A stretch of DNA of 47,827 nucleotides from Nitrospirota bacterium (GTDB lineage Bacteria > Nitrospirota > Thermodesulfovibrionia > Thermodesulfovibrionales > UBA9159), in assembly GCA_023475105.1 (NCBI GenBank), contig JAMCWJ010000107.1:1-47827 (forward strand). The letters run 5' to 3'. Both the position numbers and the translations under genes were made by a program. Positions within the stretch are counted from its first letter, which is position 1; every line of letters starts with the position of its first letter. Under the pieces are notes generated by a model. The model was given only the letters and a program-made list of their open reading frames with translations, made no database searches and was not told where the DNA came from. Positions 23,950 through 32,779 of the stretch are shown piece by piece.

Positions 23950-26900
23950 ATGAAATTCAGGGTTCTTTTCTTCTCCGTGCTTTTCTTTATTTCCGCATTC
24001 GTTTCACCCGTCTTTGCCCGGACCGGCGCACAGGCGGAGATCACGTCATTTTCGCCTCAGGGGACCGTAAAACAAGTCCGCCAGGTGCGGGTCGGCTTCT
24101 CAGAACAGATCGTGCCTTTCGGAGAGGCGAGACTTGCGGAACCCTTCACTATCCGGTGTCCGGAAAAAGGGAAAGGGAGATGGGCGGACGGAAAGAACTG
24201 GATATATGATTTCGAGAGGGATATCCCGGCAGGCGTGACCTGCGAGTTCACTCTCGGGGACGCTGTCACGACCCTTTCAGGAGGTGCAATCACCGGACAA
24301 CGCCGGTTTTCTTTCTCCACAGGGGGACCTGCGATAACGGACTCACAGCCGCACGAGGGATCCGAACAGATAGATGAAAAGCAGATATTTATCCTCATGC
24401 TCAACGCTGAGGCCTCTGAAGACTCGGTGCTTAAGAACGTCTCCTGTGCCGTCGAAGGTGTAAATGAGAAGATCGGCATAACAATCCTCGGGGGAGAAGA
24501 GAGGGAGCGCATCCTGAGGACCATACGGTACAGAGATCAGGGGGAGCAGCCCCTGCTCGTCGTCCGGTGCAGGCAGACCTTCCCGAACGGTTCGGAGGTC
24601 CGGCTGATCTGGGGAAAGGGGGTCAGGTCCCTGAGCGGGGTCGGGACGATGGAAGATCAGGTTCTCGCCTTCAAGACGCGCGGCCCCTTCACCGCATCGT
24701 TCAGCTGCGACAGGGAAAACCCGAAGGCCGAATGCATCCCCGTACTGCCGATGCGTCTGCTCTTCTCATCCCCCCTTTCCTGGGAAAGCGCAAGAAAGGT
24801 GCTGCTGCGCAGTCCATCAAGAGTGTACAGACCTCAGAGGGCGGAGACCGGCGATGACGACAGCGGGGAGGAAAGGGAAGATTATGTGTATTCCCTCTTG
24901 TTCAAAGGCCCCTTTCCTGAAAATACGGCCTTCACCATCGACATCCCGAAAGAGATGAAGGACGACGCGGGAAGGAGCCTCGCAAACGCCGAAAACTTCC
25001 CCCTCACCGTAAGAACGGATGCGTATCCCCCTCTCGCAAAGTTCTCCTCACGCTTCGGGATAATCGAACTCGGAGGAGAGCCGGTCCTCCCCGTCACCCT
25101 CAGAAATCTCGAGCCGGGCGTAGAGGCGAAGATGATCAGCGTGGAGGGGAAGGGAACAGCCCCGGTCACGCTGAAAGGCAGAATATACAAGCAAAGCAGA
25201 GGAGAGGAAGAGAAGGTCATCGAGTGGCTGAGGAGGATCGCGTCCGCAGAGCGGAAAACTTCAGTCTTCAGGAAAGACGACGCTGCAAAGACCTTTTCAG
25301 TGCCGAAACCCGGAGGCCGAAAGGCCTTCGAAGTCGTCGGTATACCATTGCATGGTCCCGGCTTCTATGCGGTCGAGATCGAAAGCAGGATACTCGGCGC
25401 GTCGCTTCTGGGAGAGCAGGCGCCCCTGTATGTACCCGCAGCCGCGCTCGTCACGAACCTCTCTGCGCATTTCAAGTGGGGCAGGGAATCCTCGCTCGTC
25501 TGGGTCACTTCCCTTGATGCGGGTCAGCCGGTGAGCGGAGCAGAGGTCTCGGTACGCGACTGCAAAGGCAAAGTGATATGGAAAGGAAAGACCGGAGGAA
25601 ACGGTGTCGCGATGATCAGGAAACGCCTGCCGTCCGAGGAAGACCTCCCCAGCTGCTCTTTTCAGCCCAATTACGGAGAAGCCCCCCGTGCGCTCTACGT
25701 TTTGGGAGGAGGGTTGTTCGTATTCGCAAAGAGGGCCGGCGACATGACCTTCGTGCATTCCGGCTGGGATGAGGGCATCGAACCTTGGAGGTTCGCTCTG
25801 CCTCCCGCAGCCGACGGGGGTCCGGTCATCGCCCACACCGTGTTTGACAGGACCCTTCTGCGGGCCGGTGACACCATTCACATGAAGCATATCATCAGAA
25901 ACCTTACCATGTCCGGCTTCTCTATGGTGAAGGGACCGGGACTGCCGAAGGCGATCGTGATCTCTCATCAGGGAAGCAATCAGAGATACGAGTTTCCCCT
26001 CAGGTGGGACGGAAAAGGGGTTGCGGAGACGGAATGGAAGATACCGGCTGAAGCAAGGCTCGGACAGTACAAGGTGCTCCTCCTGAAGAGGTCCCCGGCA
26101 AAAGCTTCCGGGAAAACCCCTGCGGCCGGACGCGGAGGGGAAGACGAAGAGTCTCCCGGGCTCGACGGTTATCTTTCGGGCTCCTTCAGGGTCGAAGAGT
26201 TCAGGGTCCCCCTGATGAAGGCGCTGATACAGCCGCCGAAGGAACCCCTGATCAACGCCCCCTTGACCGTCGTCGATCTTCATCTGTCCTATCTCTCGGG
26301 AGGAAATGCAGGCGGAGCCCGGGTGAAGCTGAGAAGCAGGACGGAGCCGAAGCACCTCCGCTTCGACGACTATGAGGAATTCACGTTTGCAAACGGGGCG
26401 GTGAAAGAGGGGAGAACATCCTCACGGGGAGAGGAGCAAATCGCCCCGGAGAAACCGAAGCTTCACTCCGAGGAACTCACACTCGACAAGGGAGGAAGCG
26501 CAAGAGCCTCCGTCCCGAATCCGCCCTCGCTCACCTCTCCTGCGGACCAGCTGATCGAACTCGAATTCAAGGAACCCAGCGGCGAGATCCAGACCGTTTC
26601 CCACAAGATACCGTTGTGGAATTCGCGGCTCCTCGTCGGGATCAAGCCCGATTCATGGGCTTCCTCGAAGGAGGCATTCAGGTTCCAGGTGCTCGTCCTG
26701 GATATCTCAGGCAAGCCAGTGAGGGACAGAGAGGTGAAGGTTGACCTCTTCCGGAGAAATCATTACTCGCACAGGAAGAGACTCGTGGGAGGGTTCTATT
26801 CCTACGAGCACGTGACTGAGACAAAGAGGGCCGGGAGCTTATGCGAGGGAAAAACGGATATACGGGGGCTCCTCGTCTGCGATTCGAAGTCCCCTGTTTC

Positions 26901-29670
26901 GGGCAACGTAATCCTTCAGGCCCGGGCGCTCGATGACGCGGGGAACGTCTCCCTTGCGCACCGGGACGTCTGGATCGCCGGAAAGGGCGAATGGTGGTTC
27001 GATATCTCCGACCACGACAGGATCGATCTGCTTCCCGAGAAGAAGAGCTACGAGCCGGGGGATACCGCGGTGTTCCAGGTGAGGATGCCCTTCAGGGAGG
27101 CGACCGCCCTCGTCACCGTCGAGCGTGAAGGGGTGATCCGGGCGTCGATAAAAAAGCTTTCCGGAAAGATGCCCGTCATAGAAATACCGGTGATGAAGAC
27201 GTATGCGCCGAATGTGTTCGTTTCGGTCCTGGTCGTGCGGGGTCGCATTTCAGGTATCCAGCCCACGGCAATGGTCGACACAGGGAAGCCCGCATACAAG
27301 CTCGGCATTGCCGAGATTCAGGTGGGGTGGAAGGCGCACGAACTGAAGGTCGTCCTTTCTCCTGAAAAGACCGTATACAAGGTCCGTGAAAAAGCCCGTG
27401 TGAAGATCGCGGTCTCCCGCGGGGACGGCACTCCTCCCCCGAAGGGGAGCGAAGTCGCGGTCGCTGCGGTTGATGAAGGCCTCCTTGAACTGATGCAGAA
27501 CAGAAGCTGGAAGCTTCTCGACGCGATGATGGGAAGGAGGGGATACGAGGTGAGGACCTCCACGGCGCAGATGCAGGTCGTCGGCAAACGGCATTACGGC
27601 CTCAAGGCGCTGCCCCAGGGAGGAGGGGGCGGAAGACAGGTGACGAGGGAACTCTTCGATACCCTTCTGCTCTGGAAGGCGCGCGTCCGCCTGGATTCCC
27701 GCGGTGAGGCGTCAGTCGAGATACCCCTCAACGACTCCCTGACCAGCTTCAGGATCGTCGCGGTCGCACAAGGCGGAACAGGGCTTTTCGGCACGAGTCA
27801 GACAAGCATCAAAACGACACAGGACCTCATGATACTTTCGGGTCTTCCCCGGTTGGTGAGGGAAGGCGACAGGTTCAGGGCAGGCTTCACCGTGCGGAAC
27901 TCTACCGGGAGAGCCATGGAGATCGAGGTGAACGCGAAGATGAACAACGGGGAAAAGAAGGATCTCACGCCCTTCCACGAGTCCCTCGCCGCAGGTGAGG
28001 CAAGAGAGATCGGCTGGGAAGTCCATGTTCCTTATGGAGTCGACATTCTGAATTACGAAGTAGCGGCGAAAGAGAAGGAGGGGGGCGCGTCCGACACGCT
28101 CAGGGTGAAACAGAAGGTCGCTGAGGCCGTTCCGGCAAGAGTATTCCAGGCGACCCTCACACGGCTCGACAAGGGCATGACGGTGGCTGTGGAAAAACCG
28201 GCGGACGCGCTATCCCGGAAGGGCGGAATCAGTCTCTCCGTCGGACCGAGGCTCTCGCAAGGCCTGACGGGGGTCATCCGGTATATGAAACACTACCCCT
28301 ACACCTGCATGGAGCAGAAGGTCTCGAGGGCAATTGCATTGAGAGACCGGGCGCTCTGGAAATCCGTGCTGGCGGAGCTCCCTTCCCATCTCGACGCCGA
28401 CGGTCTTGTGAAATATTTCCCGAAGATGCCCTTGGGAAGTGATGTGCTGACCGCCTATATAGTGTCGATCTCCCACGAGGCGGGATGGGAGTTGCCGCCG
28501 GAGATAGAGGCGAAAATGGGGGATGGGCTCAAGGGCTTTGTCGAAGGGAAGGTAATTCGTTACTCCTCGCTGCAGGCGGCAGACCTAACGATACGGAAGG
28601 TCGCTGCGCTGGAAGCCCTCTCGAGGAGCGGCAGGGCGGACCCGAAACTCCTCGGTTCAATAGCCGCAGAACCGAATCTGTGGCCGACCTCCGCGGTAAT
28701 CGACTGGGCGAATCTTCTTCTGCGGGCGAAGGACATACCGGACAGGGAAGCCATGCTCGGAGAGGCGAAACAGATTATTCTTTCGAGACTCACCTTTCAG
28801 GGAACGACCATGGCTTTTTCGACGGAAAGGTCCGACTACCTTTGGTGGCTCATGGTATCCGCGGACCTGAATGCTGTGAAGAGCATCCTCACCTTTCTGG
28901 AGTTCGGGGACAGGAACGGAGACATGCCGAGGCTCGTCCGCGGAGCGCTCGGCCGCCAGCATAAAGGCGCATGGGCAACGACCGCCGCAAATGCCTGGGG
29001 GGTACTCGCCATCGAGAAGTTTTCGAAGAAGTTCGAGGCCGAGCCCGTGTCGGGCGCTACTTCTGCAGCGCTCGATGAGAAGACGGTGACAATCGATTGG
29101 GGGAAATCAGCGGGGGGAAAGACGATCGCATTTCCCTGGCCGAAGAGAAAGGAGAATCTGACGATCACTCACAAGGGCACGGGAAAACCCTGGGCCACGA
29201 TCCAGGGCCTTGCTGCGATTCCGCTCAGGGAGCCCATTTCGAGCGGATACACGATGAGAAAGACCCTTATTCCCGTCGAGCGGCGGAACGGACGGAAATG
29301 GTCCGCAGGCGACATCGTCAGGGTCCGTCTCGAGCTTGAGGCCCAGGCCGATATGACGTGGGTCGTCGTGAACGACCCGATTCCTGCAGGATCGACCATC
29401 CTCGGAACGGGACTGGGCAGGGATTCCCTGATACTCACTGAAGGCGAGAAAAGCGAGGGATGGGTTTGGCCCGTCTTTGAAGAGCGGTCCTTCGAGGCCT
29501 TCCGGGCGTATTATGAATTCGTGCCGAAAGGGAAATGGACCATCGAATACACCGTGCGGCTCAACAACAGCGGTGTCTTCCTCCTCCCGCCTTCGAGGGT
29601 CGAGGCCCTCTATGCCCCTGAGATGTTCGGTGAAATGCCGAACAGGGAAATGGAGGTGGAGCGGCAGTGA
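23950..29670 (+). CDS. Bacterial alpha-2-macroglobulin with thioester motif
   Basis: A giant periplasmic protein of 1906 residues. The signal peptide is MKFRVLFFSVLFFISAFVSP with cleavage after VFA. There is no lipobox, unlike E. coli YfhM. MG-type beta domains fill most of the chain. The C-terminal thioester domain has YPYTCMEQ, giving the C1453/Q1456 thioester that traps attacking proteases covalently. The following helical alpha/alpha toroid (about 1440-1700) and receptor-like end are as in the family. ATG 23950 is chosen because GGAGGGGGG precedes it. Its stop overlaps the PBP1C gene by four bases; this pairing is widely conserved and is thought to protect and repair the wall after outer-membrane breach. 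Confidence 0.93.
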   Translation: MKFRVLFFSVLFFISAFVSPVFARTGAQAEITSFSPQGTVKQVRQVRVGFSEQIVPFGEARLAEPFTIRCPEKGKGRWADGKNWIYDFERDIPAGVTCEFTLGDAVTTLSGGAITGQRRFSFSTGGPAITDSQPHEGSEQIDEKQIFILMLNAEASEDSVLKNVSCAVEGVNEKIGITILGGEERERILRTIRYRDQGEQPLLVVRCRQTFPNGSEVRLIWGKGVRSLSGVGTMEDQVLAFKTRGPFTASFSCDRENPKAECIPVLPMRLLFSSPLSWESARKVLLRSPSRVYRPQRAETGDDDSGEEREDYVYSLLFKGPFPENTAFTIDIPKEMKDDAGRSLANAENFPLTVRTDAYPPLAKFSSRFGIIELGGEPVLPVTLRNLEPGVEAKMISVEGKGTAPVTLKGRIYKQSRGEEEKVIEWLRRIASAERKTSVFRKDDAAKTFSVPKPGGRKAFEVVGIPLHGPGFYAVEIESRILGASLLGEQAPLYVPAAALVTNLSAHFKWGRESSLVWVTSLDAGQPVSGAEVSVRDCKGKVIWKGKTGGNGVAMIRKRLPSEEDLPSCSFQPNYGEAPRALYVLGGGLFVFAKRAGDMTFVHSGWDEGIEPWRFALPPAADGGPVIAHTVFDRTLLRAGDTIHMKHIIRNLTMSGFSMVKGPGLPKAIVISHQGSNQRYEFPLRWDGKGVAETEWKIPAEARLGQYKVLLLKRSPAKASGKTPAAGRGGEDEESPGLDGYLSGSFRVEEFRVPLMKALIQPPKEPLINAPLTVVDLHLSYLSGGNAGGARVKLRSRTEPKHLRFDDYEEFTFANGAVKEGRTSSRGEEQIAPEKPKLHSEELTLDKGGSARASVPNPPSLTSPADQLIELEFKEPSGEIQTVSHKIPLWNSRLLVGIKPDSWASSKEAFRFQVLVLDISGKPVRDREVKVDLFRRNHYSHRKRLVGGFYSYEHVTETKRAGSLCEGKTDIRGLLVCDSKSPVSGNVILQARALDDAGNVSLAHRDVWIAGKGEWWFDISDHDRIDLLPEKKSYEPGDTAVFQVRMPFREATALVTVEREGVIRASIKKLSGKMPVIEIPVMKTYAPNVFVSVLVVRGRISGIQPTAMVDTGKPAYKLGIAEIQVGWKAHELKVVLSPEKTVYKVREKARVKIAVSRGDGTPPPKGSEVAVAAVDEGLLELMQNRSWKLLDAMMGRRGYEVRTSTAQMQVVGKRHYGLKALPQGGGGGRQVTRELFDTLLLWKARVRLDSRGEASVEIPLNDSLTSFRIVAVAQGGTGLFGTSQTSIKTTQDLMILSGLPRLVREGDRFRAGFTVRNSTGRAMEIEVNAKMNNGEKKDLTPFHESLAAGEAREIGWEVHVPYGVDILNYEVAAKEKEGGASDTLRVKQKVAEAVPARVFQATLTRLDKGMTVAVEKPADALSRKGGISLSVGPRLSQGLTGVIRYMKHYPYTCMEQKVSRAIALRDRALWKSVLAELPSHLDADGLVKYFPKMPLGSDVLTAYIVSISHEAGWELPPEIEAKMGDGLKGFVEGKVIRYSSLQAADLTIRKVAALEALSRSGRADPKLLGSIAAEPNLWPTSAVIDWANLLLRAKDIPDREAMLGEAKQIILSRLTFQGTTMAFSTERSDYLWWLMVSADLNAVKSILTFLEFGDRNGDMPRLVRGALGRQHKGAWATTAANAWGVLAIEKFSKKFEAEPVSGATSAALDEKTVTIDWGKSAGGKTIAFPWPKRKENLTITHKGTGKPWATIQGLAAIPLREPISSGYTMRKTLIPVERRNGRKWSAGDIVRVRLELEAQADMTWVVVNDPIPAGSTILGTGLGRDSLILTEGEKSEGWVWPVFEERSFEAFRAYYEFVPKGKWTIEYTVRLNNSGVFLLPPSRVEALYAPEMFGEMPNREMEVERQ

Positions 29671-31799
29671 AGACCCTGACGGCGCTTTTCCTGCTCTTCT
29701 TCGCATCCTCCGGATATGCGCTGCCCTCTTTTGACGAAGTGAGGACTTCCTACAGGAAATCCGACGCCGTGCTTTTGGACAGGCACGGCAAGGTAATCCA
29801 CGAACTGAGGGTGGATCCCAGAGGGAGAAGGCTCGACTGGGCCGCGCTCAGGGACGTTTCTCCCGCGCTTGTGAAGGCGGTGGTCCATGCCGAAGACAGA
29901 AGATTTTACGACCACGCAGGCGTCGACTGGAAGGCTGTCGTTTCCGTGGCGGTGAAGAACCTCTTTTCCTCCTCGCCCCGGGGCGCGAGCACCATAACAA
30001 TGCAACTCGCATCGTTTCTCGACAAGACACTGAAGCCGAAGGGAAGCGCACGGAAAACCTTCCTCCAGAAGTGGGACCAGATAAAGGACGCCCGGGAGAT
30101 CGAGAAAAGATGGACAAAGGCGGAAATCCTCGACGCCTATCTGAACCTCGTCACCTTCAGAGGAGAGCTTCAGGGGATAGGCGCGGCCGCGCGCGGGCTC
30201 TTCGACAAAGAGCCGGGCGGACTCGATGAACCGGAATCCCTTGTGCTTGCCGCGTTGATCCCTTCCCCCAACACGGACGGGGAACATGTGAGCGCAAAGG
30301 CATGCGCAATCGGCGCCTCGCTTCGATCCGTCACTCCATGCGAAGTCATCCGTTCCGTGGCGCTCAGGGCGCTGCAGGGCAACTACCCGATCAGGCAGAG
30401 GACCGCTCTTGCGCCTCATGTCGCATATGCCCTGCTGAAAAAGGGAAAGGCCTCGGTCACCACCACCCTGGACGGAGGACTCCAGCGTTTTGCCGCCGAG
30501 ACCCTGAGGCGTCAAATCATCGCGGTCAGATCGAAGAATGTGAACGACGGCGCAGTCCTTGTGGTCGAGAACAGGACGGGCGATGTGCTGGCATATGTGG
30601 GCGGAGCCGGTGATGATTCAAGGACGCGCTATGTCGACGGGATACAGGCAAGGAGGCAGGCCGGATCGACGCTAAAGCCTTTTCTCTATGCCCTCGCCTT
30701 CGAAAAGAGGCTGCTCACTCCCGCATCGATCGTCGACGACAGTCCCCTCGAAGTGCCGACGCCGACGGGTATCTACAAGCCCGAAGATTATGAAAACGAC
30801 TTCAAGGGAATGGTCTCGGCCCGCACCGCCCTCGCCTCTTCCCTGAACGTGCCCGCCGTCAGGACACTCTCTCTTGTCGGAGTCGATGTGTTTGTACAGA
30901 GGCTGAGGCAGTCGGGATTCGACACGCTCGAAAGGGCGGATTATTACGGGCCGTCGCTCGCCCTCGGCTCTGCCGACGTCACTCTGTGGGAACTGGTGAA
31001 CGCCTACAGGACCCTCGCCAATCGCGGTCTGTGGGGTGAGATGGATCTCCTCTCCGGGCGGGGCCGAAAAACCCATAGAAGGGTCTTTACCGGGAGCGCA
31101 GCCTTTCTCGTCTCTGATATCCTCTCAGACCGGGAAGCAAGAAGTGCGACGTTCAGCCTCGAAAACCCTCTTGCGACACGATATTGGTCCGCGGTCAAGA
31201 CCGGTACGAGCAAGGACATGAGAGACAATTGGTGCATCGGGTATTCAGAAAAGTATACGGTCGGCGTCTGGGTAGGCAACTTCTCGGGTGAGCCTATGTG
31301 GAATGTGTCAGGAATCACGGGCGCCGCACCCGTGTGGCTCGAAGTCATGAACTACCTCCACCGCGGCGGATCCGACGCCGGCCCGTTGCCGCCTTCAGGG
31401 ATACTCTCGGTAAAGGTCGAGTTTCCGGACACCGGAGAACCTGCACGAAAGGAGTGGTTCCTGAGAGGCACGGAACCTCCGGGGGCGATATCGTCACACG
31501 CGCCGGTCTCACTCGTTCGGGGCGGCGCCGGACCTCGCATCACCTATCCGCCCGACGGCACGATAATTGCCCTCGACCCTGACATTCCCGAGGGGTACCA
31601 GCGGATATACTTCGACGCGGAAACCGGCGGCGAGTACCGGTGGACGCTTGACGGCGAGATGATAGGGAAGACTGACGGAGACGTCTTCTGGGAACCCCGG
31701 CAGGGCAGACACGTGCTTTCGCTGACGGACAGGAACAGACAGGTCATCGATTCTGTGACATTCGAGGTGAGAGGGTCTTACGCCGGTCTCCGGCGGTGA
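29667..31799 (+). CDS. pbpC: Penicillin-binding protein 1C
   Basis: 710 residues with a GTG start inside the preceding stop (GTGA). After the membrane or signal helix (1-20), the GT51 glycosyltransferase domain shows AVVHAEDRRFYDHAGVDW (catalytic E76) and GASTITMQLA. The transpeptidase domain has SxxK STLK (S334, K337), SxN SLN and KTGTS. The C-terminal domain beyond about 580 (PDGTIIALDPDIPEGYQ) is the BiPBP_C module typical of PBP1C. It polymerises glycan; transpeptidase activity in the family is often weak, though all motifs remain here. Coupled to the alpha-2-macroglobulin gene. Confidence 0.94.
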   Translation: MKTLTALFLLFFASSGYALPSFDEVRTSYRKSDAVLLDRHGKVIHELRVDPRGRRLDWAALRDVSPALVKAVVHAEDRRFYDHAGVDWKAVVSVAVKNLFSSSPRGASTITMQLASFLDKTLKPKGSARKTFLQKWDQIKDAREIEKRWTKAEILDAYLNLVTFRGELQGIGAAARGLFDKEPGGLDEPESLVLAALIPSPNTDGEHVSAKACAIGASLRSVTPCEVIRSVALRALQGNYPIRQRTALAPHVAYALLKKGKASVTTTLDGGLQRFAAETLRRQIIAVRSKNVNDGAVLVVENRTGDVLAYVGGAGDDSRTRYVDGIQARRQAGSTLKPFLYALAFEKRLLTPASIVDDSPLEVPTPTGIYKPEDYENDFKGMVSARTALASSLNVPAVRTLSLVGVDVFVQRLRQSGFDTLERADYYGPSLALGSADVTLWELVNAYRTLANRGLWGEMDLLSGRGRKTHRRVFTGSAAFLVSDILSDREARSATFSLENPLATRYWSAVKTGTSKDMRDNWCIGYSEKYTVGVWVGNFSGEPMWNVSGITGAAPVWLEVMNYLHRGGSDAGPLPPSGILSVKVEFPDTGEPARKEWFLRGTEPPGAISSHAPVSLVRGGAGPRITYPPDGTIIALDPDIPEGYQRIYFDAETGGEYRWTLDGEMIGKTDGDVFWEPRQGRHVLSLTDRNRQVIDSVTFEVRGSYAGLRR

Positions 31800-31881
31800 A
31801 ACGGTTACGGTTTTCGCTGCGCGGAAGAACCGTACACTGACTTTCCTCCCTCCGGACGGAGGGAAATGCTATAATCTTCCG

Positions 31882-32721
31882 ATGTCGATGACCGTCATTA
31901 AGGCTTCGGGGAGGCCCGAGGCATTCGACCTGCAGAAGCTGACAGACTCCCTCGTGCGCTCCGGGGCAGACCGTGATGTCGCCGCGGATGTAGCAGCCCG
32001 GGTTCAAAAGCAGATCGGCCCTTCCCCGCACACACGGCAGATATTCAGGCTTGCAAAGAAGCTTCTGAGACAGTACAACCATGCTTCCGGCATGCGGTAC
32101 TCCCTGAAAAGCGCGATTTTCTCTCTCGGCCCCTCGGGGTTCCCCTTCGAAAAATATTTTGCCAGGATACTTACCGCCCATGGATACTCCGCGGAACTGG
32201 ACAGGATCATCGACGGATACTGCGTGAAACACGAAGTCGATATTCTCGCAGGGAAAGGCAGCAATCACTATGTAATAGAATGCAAATATCACACCAACGG
32301 GGGAAAGCCGACTGACGTGAAGGTCGCGCTCTATGTCCATTCACGCGTTGAAGATATCCGGAAGGCCTACGAGCGAAACGGGGGAAACGCCGCGATAGAG
32401 CAAGGCTGGCTCGTGACCAATACGCGCTGCAGCACCGATGCCATCCGGTTCGCCGGCTGCGTGGGACTCAGAATAGTGAGCTGGCGCTATCCTGAAAAGG
32501 AGAGTCTCGAAAAGATGATCGAAGAAAAGAGGCTGTATCCGATCACCGTACTCTCCTCTGCAAGGAAGGGCTCCCTCGTGACCCTTTTCGAGCGGAATAT
32601 TATCCTCGCGCGAGATATTGCCGACATGGAACACCAGGACTTCATAACCCGAAGCGGCCTCGATGCGCGCTCCGCCGTTGTCCTGAAAAGAGAGGCGGAC
32701 GCCCTCTGTCTTGCTTCCTGA
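31882..32721 (+). CDS. ATP-cone domain fused to PD-(D/E)XK (Mrr-like) endonuclease
   Basis: 279 residues. The N-terminal 90 residues are an ATP-cone (VIKASGRPEAFDLQKLTDSLVRSG), the nucleotide-sensing domain best known from ribonucleotide reductase and NrdR. The link FPFEKYFARILTAHGY leads to an Mrr-type nuclease core with D120, E133 and K135 (HEVDILAG ... VIECKYH). A helical tail follows. The inferred activity is a DNA nuclease whose activity answers to ATP or dATP levels; cellular role is unknown. A TATAAT lies about ten bases before the ATG. It stands alone, with no methylase nearby, so it is not part of an ordinary restriction-modification pair. Confidence 0.8.
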   Translation: MSMTVIKASGRPEAFDLQKLTDSLVRSGADRDVAADVAARVQKQIGPSPHTRQIFRLAKKLLRQYNHASGMRYSLKSAIFSLGPSGFPFEKYFARILTAHGYSAELDRIIDGYCVKHEVDILAGKGSNHYVIECKYHTNGGKPTDVKVALYVHSRVEDIRKAYERNGGNAAIEQGWLVTNTRCSTDAIRFAGCVGLRIVSWRYPEKESLEKMIEEKRLYPITVLSSARKGSLVTLFERNIILARDIADMEHQDFITRSGLDARSAVVLKREADALCLAS

Positions 32722-32779
32722 CTGCACGGCGCGCCCTGCGCGGGATATGCAGGCGCCGGATATCTGATAGAATTTGAGT

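Noticed and set aside
24619-24629. GGGGTCAGGTC inside the alpha-2-macroglobulin gene, like the RAYT-associated motif
   Set aside because: It lies in well-conserved coding sequence with no RAYT or palindrome nearby and stops matching after 11 bases; most likely chance.
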